This document shows positions 1 to 8,111 of a stretch of 21,130 bases of DNA, piece after piece. This stretch comes from Flavobacteriales bacterium (GTDB lineage: Bacteria; Bacteroidota; Bacteroidia; Flavobacteriales_F; PHOS-HE28), in assembly GCA_025455765.1 (NCBI GenBank), contig JALOLX010000043.1, forward strand, positions 1 through 21,130, given 5' to 3'. Both the position numbers and the translations under genes were made by a program. Each line of letters begins with the position of its first letter. Position 1 is the stretch's first letter. The notes beneath the pieces are model-generated. The model saw only the letters and a program-made list of their open reading frames with translations. It was not told where the DNA came from and did not search any database.

Positions 1-174
1 GGTGAGGGCGCTGACGTTGGTGTTGGGGTGATCGCCGTATGCGTTGGGGTCGCCGCTGTAGGCCTTGCTGGCGGTGTTCAGCTGGGCATGTACCTCCAGG
101 CCCACCACCAGTTCGTAGCGTTCGCTCCAGTGCGGCGCGTTGCTGCCGGTCACCACTTCCTTCGGCGTGCTCAT
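1..174 (-). CDS. gatB: Asp/Glu-tRNA(Asn/Gln) amidotransferase subunit B, N-terminal 58 residues (cut by window edge)
   Basis: GatB, with GatA and GatC, converts Glu-tRNA(Gln) and, where needed, Asp-tRNA(Asn) to the amidated forms in the cytoplasm. The start ATG is at 174-172 and the frame is open to base 1. The translation begins [10 protein letters not shown] and then carries the GatB N-terminal signature: [13 protein letters not shown] at residues 20-32, [12 protein letters not shown] at 36-47 and PNTNVSALT at 50-58. The longer linker between SGD and PNTNVS resembles Bacteroidota GatB as I remember it, rather than the shorter E. coli form; that comparison is from memory. The start lies one base after the stop of the purine nucleoside phosphorylase gene (TGA-C-ATG), so co-transcription and translational coupling with lpxK and the phosphorylase are likely. 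About nine tenths of the protein is outside the window, so completeness cannot be judged. Confidence 0.88.
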   Translation of the reverse strand, partial: MSTPKEVVTGSNAPHWSERYELVVGLEVHAQLNTASKAYSGDPNAYGDHPNTNVSALT

Positions 175-175
175 G

Positions 176-988
176 TCAGCAGCTGGCGATAAGTTCCTTC
201 ATGATGCGGGTGAGCTTGGGCTCGGCGCCTTCCGCCACGCGCTGTACCATCTCGTGGGTGGTCTTCTCGATACGGCCTTTCACACCCATATCGGTGATCA
301 CGCTCATGGCGAAGCAAGGCAGCCCCATGTGGCGTGCGGCGATCACTTCGGGGACCGTGCTCATGCCCACGGCATCGCCACCGATCACCCGCACATAGTG
401 GTATTCGGCGGGTGTCTCCAGGGTGGGACCGGTGAGGCCCACGTAGCATCCTTCCTGCACGGCGATGCCGTTCTGCTGCGCAATGGCCTTGGCCTTGGCG
501 ATGAGCGCATGGTCGTACGGCTCGCTCATGTCCGGGAACCGGGGACCCAGCTCATCGATGTTCTTGCCGATGAGCGGATTGGGGAAGAGGCAGATGTGGT
601 CGTTGAGGATCATGAGGTCGCCCGTCTCGAAGGCCGGGTTCACCCCGCCGCAGGCGTTGCTCACGAAGAGGCGCTGGATCCCCAGGAATTTCATGACGCG
701 AACGGGCAGCACCACCTCGTCCATCGTCCAGCCTTCGTAATAGTGGAAGCGTCCCTGCATGGCCACCACGGGCTTGCCACCGAGCATGCCGAACAGCAGG
801 CGACCTGGATGGCCCTGCACGGTGCTCACCGGGAATTCGGGGATGTCGCCGTAGGGGATGGCGCATTTCACATCGATCTCCTTGCCCAAGCCGCTGAGGC
901 CGGTGCCGAGGATGATGCCGGTCTCAGGCGTGAAGCCACCGGTGGCCTTCTTCAGATGGTCAGCGATGCGCTGGATGCGGTGCAACAT
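176..988 (-). CDS. punA: purine-nucleoside phosphorylase (trimeric, PNP/MTAP family)
   Basis: Cleaves purine (deoxy)ribonucleosides with phosphate to the free base and (deoxy)ribose-1-phosphate; cytoplasmic purine salvage. The 270 residues are the normal length for trimeric PNP. Family motifs appear in order: [10 protein letters not shown] at 26-35 (phosphate loop), [10 protein letters not shown] at 58-67, [10 protein letters not shown] at 78-87, SNACGGVNP at 110-118, [13 protein letters not shown] at 184-196 with the base-binding Glu195, and [11 protein letters not shown] at 204-214. At the position of human Asn243 (human SLITN) this protein has Asp233 (SVITD), which may widen base specificity. 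The ATG at 988 lies inside the 3' end of lpxK (29-nt overlap), and the stop is one base before gatB, so all three are probably one transcript. The symbol follows common usage for this family; deoD would be wrong because that is the hexameric type. Confidence 0.93.
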   Translation of the reverse strand: MLHRIQRIADHLKKATGGFTPETGIILGTGLSGLGKEIDVKCAIPYGDIPEFPVSTVQGHPGRLLFGMLGGKPVVAMQGRFHYYEGWTMDEVVLPVRVMKFLGIQRLFVSNACGGVNPAFETGDLMILNDHICLFPNPLIGKNIDELGPRFPDMSEPYDHALIAKAKAIAQQNGIAVQEGCYVGLTGPTLETPAEYHYVRVIGGDAVGMSTVPEVIAARHMGLPCFAMSVITDMGVKGRIEKTTHEMVQRVAEGAEPKLTRIMKELIASC

Positions 989-2042
989 GGTGACGGATGA
1001 GGTCGGCGAAGCGTTCGGGTTCGTTGAGGATCACGGCCTGCATGCCCACGACCACCACCGGCACCGTGTCCCAAGGTCCTCCGCTCAGGAGGGGCATCAG
1101 GCGCACGGCATCCTTTTCCGTGGTGATCAGCATGCGCGGACCGGCCGCGAATTTAGCCATTCGCCCTGCGAGGTCCTCCATGTCGCCCGCGCTGAACGCG
1201 TGGTGGTCCGGGAACGAGGCATGCGACACCGAACGGACCAGGCCGCTGACATGGGCCAGCAACAAGGCGGGATCGGCGATGCCGGTGACCAGCAGCGCGT
1301 GGTTCGCTGCAAGGTCGGAGGCCTTCAGCGGCTCATGGGTGAACTGCCCTGCGCCGGTGCTGATGCGTGTCGGCCGATCATAGGCGATGCCTGCGAAGAA
1401 GAGGTGTTGGTCGCTGCGTAGGCCCAGACGATGACGCCAGCGCTGTTGTGTCGGGAGGTCCGGTAGGGCTGGACATTTGGTCACCACCACCGCCTGGGCC
1501 GCAGCAGCACGATCACGCAGGTCGCGCAACCGGCCGGCAGGCACCAACGCATCATCGCAGTACGGCCGCTGCCAGGTGGTGAGCAGGATGTTCAACCCCG
1601 CGTCCAAGGCACGGTGCTGCAAGGCATCATCAAGCACCACGGCGCGTACATCGGGTAACGCGCGTTGGATCTCAACGATGGCGGCCACCCGGTCGGCACC
1701 AACGAACACACGGGCATCGGGAAAGTGGCGTTTCACCTGCACCGGTTCATCGCCGCTGAGTGCCGCGCTGTCGGTGGCCTTCACTTCGTGGATGTCGGTG
1801 CCCTCACGACCGTAACCCCGGCTAAGAGTGGCAACAGGATGCACGCCTTCCAGCACCCGCAGCACCAATTCCAGCAGGGGTGTTTTGCCTGTGCCACCGA
1901 GCGCCAGGTTGCCAATGGCGATGGTGGGTACCGTGGGGCGGGTACGTCGGAACACACCGCTATCGTAGAGGGCATGCCGCAGCTTCAAGGCCATGCCCAG
2001 GAGCAACGTGATCGGAGCGAAGAGGATCCTTCGGAGGAGCAT
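960..2042 (-). CDS. lpxK: tetraacyldisaccharide 4'-kinase
   Basis: LpxK phosphorylates the 4' position of the lipid A disaccharide at the inner face of the cytoplasmic membrane. From the ATG at 2042 the protein is 360 residues. It opens with a hydrophobic membrane-associating stretch (LRRILFAPITLLLGMAL, about 3-19). It then has the P-loop IGNLALGGTGKTP at 43-55, SRGYGR at 74-79, GDEP at 97-100, the family motif VLDDALQHR at 136-144 (usually DDGFQHR or DDAFQHR) and PAGRLRD at 168-174. A TTG nine codons upstream (2069) would also fit, but the ATG matches the usual LpxK start just before the membrane stretch. It is first in a minus-strand run with the phosphorylase and gatB, and divergent from the Nif3-like gene across 35 bp, a neighbourhood I recognise from other Bacteroidota. 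Confidence 0.93.
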   Translation of the reverse strand: MLLRRILFAPITLLLGMALKLRHALYDSGVFRRTRPTVPTIAIGNLALGGTGKTPLLELVLRVLEGVHPVATLSRGYGREGTDIHEVKATDSAALSGDEPVQVKRHFPDARVFVGADRVAAIVEIQRALPDVRAVVLDDALQHRALDAGLNILLTTWQRPYCDDALVPAGRLRDLRDRAAAAQAVVVTKCPALPDLPTQQRWRHRLGLRSDQHLFFAGIAYDRPTRISTGAGQFTHEPLKASDLAANHALLVTGIADPALLLAHVSGLVRSVSHASFPDHHAFSAGDMEDLAGRMAKFAAGPRMLITTEKDAVRLMPLLSGGPWDTVPVVVVGMQAVILNEPERFADLIRHHVAPHPAHR

Positions 2043-2077
2043 CGCGTACTTTGCAGGAACGAATTCCAAGGCGAAAG
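2043..2077. promoter_or_regulatory. 35-bp divergent intergenic region between lpxK and the Nif3-like gene
   Basis: The two start codons are only 35 bases apart, so any promoters must overlap each other or the opposite coding sequence. A TACTTTG at 2047-2053 is one base short of the TAnnTTTG -7 consensus and would serve the plus strand. No convincing -33 element was found. The SD-like AAGG at about 2068-2071 sits 7 bases before the Nif3 ATG. The call rests mainly on position. Confidence 0.35.
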
Positions 2078-3172
2078 ATGCGCATCAAAGAATTGACAGC
2101 GGCCCTTGAGGCCTGGGCACCCCGTTCCCTGCAGGAGGAGTACGACAATGTGGGCCTGCAAGTGGGCGACCCGGAGGCCGAAGTATCCAGCGCGCTGGTG
2201 TGCCTCGATTGCACCGAGGAAGTGGTGGAAGAGGCGGCCCGGCTCGGCTGCGGCCTCATCATCAGTCACCACCCGGTCATCTTCCGTGGCTTGAAGCGCC
2301 TTTCCGGCGGAAGCTATGTGGAGCGCACCGTACTGTCTGCCATCCGGCACGGCATTGCGCTGTACGCCATCCATACCAACCTGGACAACGTGAGCACCGG
2401 GGTGAATGCGGAGATCGCTGCTAGGCTTGGGCTTGGCGGGTTGCAGGTGCTGGCGCCCAAGGTGGGTCAGTTGCGCAAGCTGGTGGTGTACGTCCCCGTG
2501 GATCACGCCGATGCGGTGCGGGATGCGGTGTTCCGCGCAGGCGCTGGCCATATCGGGAACTACGACGAATGCAGCTTCACGGTGGGGGGCATGGGCACGT
2601 TCCGCCCGGGTGCGGGTACAACACCGTTCATCGGGGAGCAGGGGCAGCGGGAGTTGGTGTCAGAGTTCCGGTTGGAGTTCATCTATCCGCTGTCCCTGGA
2701 GGCTGCGGTCCTGGCCGCCATGCGCTCGGCCCACCCCTATGAGGAAGTGGCCTATGATCTGGTGCCTTTGGCGAACGAGCATCCGGGGGTGGGGGCTGGA
2801 CTGGTGGGTGAGCTGGCCGAGCCAGTGGATGAAGCGGCGTTCCTGTCCCGGGTGAAGGAAGCTTTCGACCTGCGGGTGGTGCGGCATACCCGGCTGTTGG
2901 GTCGACCGGTGCGGAGGGTGGCGGTGTGCGGCGGATCGGGTGCTTTCCTCATCGGGCGGGCCAAGGCAGCGGGGGCGGACATGTACCTTACGGGCGATGT
3001 CAAGTACCACGAATTCTTCGATGCGGACGGGCGGTTGGTGGTGGCCGATATCGGGCACTATGGGAGCGAGCAGTTCACCATGCACCTGATCCAGCGCCGG
3101 TTAAGGGAACTTTTCCCTACCTTTGCGGTCCGTTTGACGGAAACCGTCACGGATCCCATCCATCATTCCTGA
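2078..3172 (+). CDS. Nif3-like dinuclear metal centre protein (YqfO type, with inserted PII-like domain)
   Basis: A member of the NIF3/GTP cyclohydrolase I type 2-like family, a hexameric cytoplasmic protein with two metals per subunit; the physiological reaction is not firmly settled. From the ATG at 2078 it has 364 residues, the long form. Metal-site motifs are intact: ISHHPVIFRGL at 62-72 (His64, His65), HTNLDNVSTGVN at 99-110 (Asp103), and DIGHYGSEQF at 324-333 (His327, Glu331). TGDVKYHEF is at 305-313. Residues about 130-235 form the extra domain of longer homologues, with GHIGNYDECSF at 157-167 and MGTFRP at 172-177. A TTG at 2051 in the same frame would add nine residues, but the MRIKELT start is typical. 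The stop is three bases before the zinc-ribbon gene, so the two form an operon. Confidence 0.93.
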   Translation: MRIKELTAALEAWAPRSLQEEYDNVGLQVGDPEAEVSSALVCLDCTEEVVEEAARLGCGLIISHHPVIFRGLKRLSGGSYVERTVLSAIRHGIALYAIHTNLDNVSTGVNAEIAARLGLGGLQVLAPKVGQLRKLVVYVPVDHADAVRDAVFRAGAGHIGNYDECSFTVGGMGTFRPGAGTTPFIGEQGQRELVSEFRLEFIYPLSLEAAVLAAMRSAHPYEEVAYDLVPLANEHPGVGAGLVGELAEPVDEAAFLSRVKEAFDLRVVRHTRLLGRPVRRVAVCGGSGAFLIGRAKAAGADMYLTGDVKYHEFFDADGRLVVADIGHYGSEQFTMHLIQRRLRELFPTFAVRLTETVTDPIHHS

Positions 3173-3175
3173 CCA

Positions 3176-3985
3176 ATGGCGAAGAGCGACGTGAAGGATC
3201 CGGCCCCCAAAGCCGCTTCGGAGAAGAGGACCATCAGCAAGGCCGATGTTTCGGTCGCCGAGAAGCTCGTGGAGCTTTACCGGCTGCAGCATATCGATTC
3301 GCAGGTGGACCGCATCAAGGTCCAGCGTGGCGAACTGCCCCTTGAGGTGCAGGACCTGGAGGATGAAGTGGCCGGTCTGCAGACCCGCCTGAACAAGTTG
3401 CAGGAGGAGCTTGCGGAGGTGGAAGGTCAGGTGACCGACCGCCAGAACATGATCAAGGAGGCCAAGGCCCAGATCAAGAAGTACGAAGGCCAACAGGCCA
3501 AAGTGCGCAACAACCGCGAATACGACTCGCTCACCAAGGAGATCGAATTCCAGAACCTCGAGATCCAGCTGGCCGAAAAGCGGATCAAGGAGGCCAAGGT
3601 GTCCATCGACGCCAAGCGCGCCGTGGTGGAGGAGAGCCGTTCCAAACTCGAGGAGCGCAAGAAGGACCTCGATGTGAAGAAGAAGGAGCTGGACGATATC
3701 GTGGCCGAGACCGAAAAGGAAGAGAAGGAGCTGCAGAAGCAGAGCGATGCTGCTTCCAAGCACATCGAAGAGCGCCTGTTGAGCGCCTACCACCGCATCC
3801 GCGGCAACACCCGTAACGGTCTTGCTGTAGTGCCAGTGGAGCGCGGATCCTGCGGAGGTTGCTTCAACAGCATTCCGCCCCAGCGCCAGTTGGACATCAG
3901 CAGCCACAAGAAGATCATCGTATGCGAGCACTGCGGTCGCGTACTGGTGGATGATTACGTGGTGGGCCGCGTGAAGGGCGCGTAA
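3176..3985 (+). CDS. coiled-coil protein with C-terminal C4 zinc ribbon
   Basis: 269 residues. Residues about 25-200 are strongly charged heptad-like sequence (many K/E/Q, almost no proline), predicting a long antiparallel coiled coil. Within it lies VRNNREYDSLTKEIEFQ at 110-126, a hallmark of the zf-RING_7/C4-type zinc ribbon family. The C-terminus has two CxxC pairs, Cys226/Cys229 in GSCGGC and Cys250/Cys253 in CEHCG, which should bind one zinc. The family is often suggested to bind nucleic acid, but no specific function is assigned with confidence. It is the second gene of an operon with the Nif3-like gene (three bases between them), a pairing repeated in other Bacteroidota, and it ends 20 bases before a strong hairpin terminator. 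Confidence 0.92.
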   Translation: MAKSDVKDPAPKAASEKRTISKADVSVAEKLVELYRLQHIDSQVDRIKVQRGELPLEVQDLEDEVAGLQTRLNKLQEELAEVEGQVTDRQNMIKEAKAQIKKYEGQQAKVRNNREYDSLTKEIEFQNLEIQLAEKRIKEAKVSIDAKRAVVEESRSKLEERKKDLDVKKKELDDIVAETEKEEKELQKQSDAASKHIEERLLSAYHRIRGNTRNGLAVVPVERGSCGGCFNSIPPQRQLDISSHKKIIVCEHCGRVLVDDYVVGRVKGA

Positions 3986-4005
3986 GCGTTAGGAACTGAA
4001 CGTAA

Positions 4006-4029
4006 AAGGCCGGGAGCGATCCCGGCCTT
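4006..4029. terminator. bidirectional intrinsic terminator between convergent genes
   Basis: A perfect 10-bp inverted repeat, AAGGCCGGGA, with loop GCGA. On the plus strand it is followed by CTTCTTCG; on the minus strand by TTTTACG after the stem. It sits between the zinc-ribbon gene (stop 3985) and the outer-membrane protein gene (stop 4055), so it can end both transcripts. Confidence 0.85.
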
Positions 4030-4054
4030 CTTCGTTGGTCCTTGTTCGTCGGCC

Positions 4055-5545
4055 TTAGGTGCGAATGCTGAAGGTCACGAGGAAGCGCAGATCGCGGCGG
4101 TTGAGCACCGTGGGGTCCACGAGGAACTGCGAGTAGGGGAAGGACCGGTCCTCCTGAAGCCCCAGGTTCATGCCGAAGTCCACAGCCACATGGTCGTTGC
4201 GGTAGCCGAGGCCTCCCGCGTAGTTCTTCCAGGTGGAACCGCGCCGCACATCGTTCTCCACAAAGGCGTTGGTGCTCAACGCCCATCCCATGCGGTAATA
4301 CCATGTGCCGAAACGCCACTCGGTGCCTACCCGCACGCTATGCATGGGTGTGAAGCTGAGGGCTACGGCTTCGTTCTCCAGCCGGTAATCATACGTATTG
4401 ATGAGGCGGTCGGCGGTGCGGAAGCGCGATCGCCTGGGATCATGGTACTCGTAATCCAGGCTCACCAGACCGTTCTTCCCTGCGATGTAGGCCGCACTGG
4501 CCACCATGCGCCAAGGGGTTTGGATGCGGTAGGTGAACACCCCATCAGGCGAGGCGGAAGTATAGCGGTCATTCCCCAAGGTGTCCAACGTCCGGAAGGT
4601 GGTGACCATGTCGGTCACGTAGGCATCACTGAGCTGCATCCATTGCGGGCTGTGGAACGAAGCCCCCAAGCGCAGGCGATCGGTGACCCGTCCGATGAAA
4701 CCAAGCTTCAGGTTGAACCCGTTGCCGGTGGTGTTGAGCTCTTCGGTCCAGGTGGCGGTCTCCAGGTCGAGGTTGGTATCCTCGGAGGTCTCCTGGTGGG
4801 TGGTGACCCGGCGAAAGCGGTGGCTGGTGATGCCCAGCGAGGCGCCGATATACAGGCGGTCCTCGTAATTGCCGGCGTAGAAGAAGGCAGTGTTGCTGTT
4901 GGCACCGCGTGAATCAATGGTGTGGATCTGCTCGGTGGGCGAGCCGAAGGGGATGGCGGGGATGTAGGTGGTGCTGAGGCTGTCGTTCGGGTTGATGGGG
5001 TCTATGGCGAAGGTCTCCCATGCAAGACCCGCGGTGAACGGTAGAGCATCGAAAATGCTGTTCTGGCGGATACCATCGGCCTGAATGGCGAGGTCTTCCA
5101 GGAACGTGCTGCGAACGCCTCGCGCCACGGACTGGCTGCGGCGGTTGTGGCTCTCCTGGCGATCCAACACCACGCCGTAGGTGGAGCTGCGCCAATTGCT
5201 ACCCGCTTCGGCGGGGCTGTTGATGATGAGGGCGAGGTTGTTGATGGCGAAGCGGGCTTTGGTGTCGCCGGTGGTGATGCCGTAGGCGATGGCATCCACG
5301 TCGTTCACCTCCACCACCGGGGTGATGCTGAGCTCGCTGGTGCGGTACAGTCCGAAGCCGGCGCCGATGGCCACTGGGTCGGCACCCACCGCGCCGAAGG
5401 CGTTGGCGAGCCCCGCGCTACGGGCCGTACCGCCAGGTCGCAAGGTGCTAAGGCGCAAGGCATCCACTTCGGTCTGGGCCAGAGCAGGTCCGACCGCGAA
5501 CAAGACGCTTACCAGGAGCAGCGTCAGGTGGTGACGGGTATGCAT
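4055..5545 (-). CDS. outer-membrane beta-barrel protein, FadL/OmpP1/TodX-like
   Basis: 496 residues with a clear signal peptide (positive MHTRHH, hydrophobic core 7-20, cleavage probably after ALA at 21-23). The mature N-terminus reads LRLSTLRPGGTARSAGLANAFGA over about 30-52, then GADPVAIGAGFGLYRTSEL at 54-72. This resembles the Bacteroidota branch of the OmpP1/FadL family of outer-membrane transporters for hydrophobic compounds. The usual NPAGIGLYR motif is altered here to AGFGLYR and the asparagine is missing. The rest alternates polar and aromatic/hydrophobic residues as expected of beta strands (for example RMVASAAYI, LVSLDYEYHD), ending in RDLRFLVTFSIRT. The substrate is unknown. The ATG overlaps the last 22 bases of the upstream lipoprotein gene, so the two are probably co-transcribed, and the gene ends at the shared terminator. 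Confidence 0.8.
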   Translation of the reverse strand: MHTRHHLTLLLVSVLFAVGPALAQTEVDALRLSTLRPGGTARSAGLANAFGAVGADPVAIGAGFGLYRTSELSITPVVEVNDVDAIAYGITTGDTKARFAINNLALIINSPAEAGSNWRSSTYGVVLDRQESHNRRSQSVARGVRSTFLEDLAIQADGIRQNSIFDALPFTAGLAWETFAIDPINPNDSLSTTYIPAIPFGSPTEQIHTIDSRGANSNTAFFYAGNYEDRLYIGASLGITSHRFRRVTTHQETSEDTNLDLETATWTEELNTTGNGFNLKLGFIGRVTDRLRLGASFHSPQWMQLSDAYVTDMVTTFRTLDTLGNDRYTSASPDGVFTYRIQTPWRMVASAAYIAGKNGLVSLDYEYHDPRRSRFRTADRLINTYDYRLENEAVALSFTPMHSVRVGTEWRFGTWYYRMGWALSTNAFVENDVRRGSTWKNYAGGLGYRNDHVAVDFGMNLGLQEDRSFPYSQFLVDPTVLNRRDLRFLVTFSIRT

Positions 5546-6541
5546 GGTGCGCTGGGCTTAGCGGGGCCGCGAGCCACCGTTCCTGCTGGCTGGGGAGGGG
5601 TGGTACGCGGGGCAGTACGGGTGGGGGTGTTGCGCGTGGGTGCGGTGCGTTGACCGCCGCTTTCGCGTTGTAGCACCGGGCTGTTCCGGTTGCCTGGTTC
5701 GCGCACGGCACCTGGCCTGGTCTGCACGCCAGTGGCACGGGGCGCTTCACGGTATACGGGTGTTGGTCGGCTGCTGGGGCGAAGACCGGCGGGATCGCGC
5801 GAGACCACACGGGGCTGGCTGGCCGAGGTGCCGCGGGGGCCGCCCGCAAGACCGCTCCGGGGGCGCACCACCGTCTGGCTGCCACCACCGATGACGATGG
5901 GCGAGTAACAGGACCAGCACCCACCGAACGGGCCGGCGTAGGGGCCATTGCCCCAGGGGTCCATGCCCCAGGGCCGGTTCCATCCCATACCCATCGGGCT
6001 GTTCCATCCCCAGGGACTGTTCCATCCCATGCCGGGACCCATTCCCATGCCCATTCCCATACCTCCCCACTGGTTGAACATGGATCCTTCCCAGCCCATG
6101 CCCGGCTGCATCCAGGGGTCGTTCCACCCCCAGCCGTTGTTCCATCCCATCCACATGCCGTTGCCCGGACGATGCCAGCCCATGCCGTCCCGGGCCGTTC
6201 CAGCCATTGGTCCAGCCCAATTGGGTGCCGAAGCCGAAGCGTCCGTAGTTGTAGAAGAACGGATCGTTGTAGGCCATATCGTAGTACCCGCGGCGTGCCT
6301 CTTCATTGGCGACCTCGGGGTCATAGTAATCGTCGGTGCCTTGCTCGCCAGGCTGCACTGGCTGCATGCGGGCCTCATCCTCAGGGCTGGGAACAGGCTT
6401 GGGGCGCGCGGCCGTCACCGGTTCATCGCCCGGCATGAAGTAGACATCATCGCGCACAGCGGTGGTGTTCTGCGTGCTTGCGCAGGAGGCCAGCAACAGG
6501 ACCATCAGCATCGGGAGCAACAGGGTGTGCAGGGTTCTCAT
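5524..6541 (-). CDS. Trp/Met/Gly/Asn-rich lipoprotein, reading frame interrupted by a +1 frameshift
   Basis: The ATG at 6541 opens a lipoprotein signal peptide, [20 protein letters not shown], with lipobox LASC and lipidated Cys20. An acidic, Tyr-rich region follows ([20 protein letters not shown], then [15 protein letters not shown]). This frame reaches GWTNGWNG and then turns into non-matching sequence. The continuation is in the next frame from about 6196 onward: [37 protein letters not shown], a CWSC motif, and a Pro/Arg/Thr-rich tail ending at 5524. Removing one C from the CCC of minus-strand GGCCCGGG (6190-6197) joins the frames into about 338 residues. A start at 6568 (MTSNQPDRT) is an alternative. 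It overlaps the outer-membrane protein gene by 22 bases. The family is unknown; it is probably a surface or periplasm-facing structural lipoprotein. The frameshift may be a real mutation or a homopolymer error. Confidence 0.7.
5970..6185. repeat. low-complexity coding repeat (GWN/GM units)
   Basis: On the plus strand this stretch repeats CCCATTCCCATGCC-like and GTTCCATCCC-like words, most regularly at 6038-6061. On the coding minus strand these give MGMGMGMG and repeated (M/P)GWN(S/R/D)P(W/M) units, so Trp, Met, Gly, Asn and Pro make up nearly the whole segment. It is a likely site of replication slippage and of assembly trouble. Confidence 0.75.
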
Positions 6542-6641
6542 GGTGCGGTCGGGTTGGTTACTGGTCATCACAGCGGGCAGGCAGGGCTTGCATACCTTCG
6601 CCGCTGTTACCTCAACAAAAATAATACCACAAAAGATCGCC
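6542..6641. promoter_or_regulatory. divergent promoter region between the lipoprotein gene and proS
   Basis: A 100-bp gap containing the only strongly A/T-rich patch nearby (6614-6634). For the minus strand, positions 6623-6616 read TATTTTTG, an exact match to TAnnTTTG, about 70 bases before the lipoprotein ATG. For the plus strand, TACCTTCG at 6593-6600 is a one-mismatch match, leaving a leader of roughly 37 bases before proS. No -33 TTTG at the usual spacing was found for either, so both are tentative. Confidence 0.4.
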
Positions 6642-8111
6642 ATGGCCGATCAACTCACCAAGCGGGCCGACGACTATGCACAATGGTACAACGACCTGGT
6701 GCTCAAGGCCGATCTCGCCGAGCACAGCGATGTACGAGGCTGCATGGTCATCAAGCCCCACGGTTACGCCATCTGGGAGCGCATGCAGCGCGCGTTGGAC
6801 GACATGTTCAAGGCCACCGGGCACGTCAACGCCTACTTCCCGCTCTTCATCCCGAAAAGCTACCTGGCCAAGGAGGCCAGCCACGTGGAAGGCTTTGCCA
6901 AGGAGTGCGCCGTGGTGACACACTACCGCTTGAAGAGCGATCCTGTACACGGGGTGGTGGTGGACCCCGAAGCCAAGCTGGAGGAGGAGCTCATCGTACG
7001 GCCCACCAGCGAAACGATCATCTGGAACACGTATCGGGGATGGATCAAGAGCTACCGCGACCTGCCGCTGTTGATCAACCAGTGGGCCAATGTGGTGCGT
7101 TGGGAAATGCGCACCAGGCTGTTCCTGCGCACCGCTGAATTCCTCTGGCAGGAAGGGCACACGGCCCACGCCAGCAAGGAGGAAGCCATTGCCGAGACCG
7201 AGCGCATGCTGGAGGTGTACCGCGTATTCGCCGAGGAATGGCTGGCCATGCCGGTGATCAAGGGCATCAAGACGGCCAGCGAGCGATTTGCAGGGGCCGA
7301 GGAGACCTATTGCATCGAGGCCATGATGCAGGATGGCAAGGCCCTGCAGGCTGGAACCTCGCACTTCCTCGGTCAGAACTTCGCCAAGGCCTTTGATGTG
7401 CTCTTCACCACCAAGGAGAACAAGCAGGAGCTGGTATGGGCCACCAGCTGGGGGGTGAGCACCCGCTTGATGGGTGCGCTGATCATGACCCACAGCGACG
7501 ATCACGGTCTGGTGTTGCCGCCCAAGCTCGCGCCCATCCAGGTGGCTGTGGTGCCCATCGCCCGCAATGAAGAGCAGCTGGCCGCCCTGCATGCCTACAT
7601 CGCGCCGGTGCTCAGCGCGTTGCGCGCCAAGGGCATCAGCGTGAAGTTCGATGACGACGACACCAAGAAGCCGGGCTGGAAGTTCGCCGAATACGAGTTC
7701 AAAGGCTGTCCGGTGCGGATCGCCATCGGGCCGCGCGACATGGAGAACGGCACGGTTGAAGTGGCCCGTCGTGACACCATGGAAAAGCAGGTGATGCAGG
7801 TGGCCGATCTGGCCGACAAGGTGGAGCATCTGCTGGAAGCCATCCAGAGCAACCTGTACCAGAAGGCCTTGGCCATGCGGGAGGCCAGTACCCGCGCCGT
7901 GAACAGCTACGAGGAGTTCAAGGTGGAGATCGAGAAGGGTGGCTTCCTCCTGGCCCACTGGGATGGCACACCCGAGACCGAAGCACGGGTGAAGGAGGAA
8001 ACAAAAGCCACCATCCGGTGTATCCCTCTGGAGGGCGATACCACTCCCGGACAGTGCATGGTCACCGGAAAACCGAGCGCTCGACGCGTCATCTTCGCCC
8101 GCGCCTACTGA
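6642..8111 (+). CDS. proS: prolyl-tRNA synthetase, short archaeal/eukaryotic-type
   Basis: Charges tRNA(Pro) with proline in the cytoplasm. 489 residues from the ATG at 6642 ([12 protein letters not shown]), without the editing insertion of the roughly 570-residue bacterial type. Class II features are RPTSET at 120-125, motif 2 [16 protein letters not shown] at 161-176, [11 protein letters not shown] at 237-247, and motif 3 region [21 protein letters not shown] at 269-289. An anticodon-binding domain starts near 296 and a ProRS C-terminal domain ends VIFARAY with the conserved terminal Tyr. Two Cys (TIRC, GQC) remain near the C-terminus, where archaeal enzymes can have four zinc ligands. Earlier in-frame starts exist (open from 6462), but the family start and the A-rich leader support 6642. 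The stop overlaps the next ATG (TGATG). Confidence 0.95.
   Translation: MADQLTKRADDYAQWYNDLVLKADLAEHSDVRGCMVIKPHGYAIWERMQRALDDMFKATGHVNAYFPLFIPKSYLAKEASHVEGFAKECAVVTHYRLKSDPVHGVVVDPEAKLEEELIVRPTSETIIWNTYRGWIKSYRDLPLLINQWANVVRWEMRTRLFLRTAEFLWQEGHTAHASKEEAIAETERMLEVYRVFAEEWLAMPVIKGIKTASERFAGAEETYCIEAMMQDGKALQAGTSHFLGQNFAKAFDVLFTTKENKQELVWATSWGVSTRLMGALIMTHSDDHGLVLPPKLAPIQVAVVPIARNEEQLAALHAYIAPVLSALRAKGISVKFDDDDTKKPGWKFAEYEFKGCPVRIAIGPRDMENGTVEVARRDTMEKQVMQVADLADKVEHLLEAIQSNLYQKALAMREASTRAVNSYEEFKVEIEKGGFLLAHWDGTPETEARVKEETKATIRCIPLEGDTTPGQCMVTGKPSARRVIFARAY

Noticed and set aside
140..1000. 286-codon plus-strand ORF opposite the phosphorylase gene
   Set aside because: Antisense shadow; the minus strand carries intact PNP motifs, and the region 1-174 is the start of gatB.
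3101..3931. 276-codon minus-strand ORF opposite the zinc-ribbon gene
   Set aside because: Its Leu-rich sequence is the antisense of coiled-coil codons (GAG, AAG); it has no independent support.
6612..7958. 448-codon minus-strand ORF opposite proS
   Set aside because: Shadow of a well-recognised gene: His/Gly/Leu-rich with no family features.
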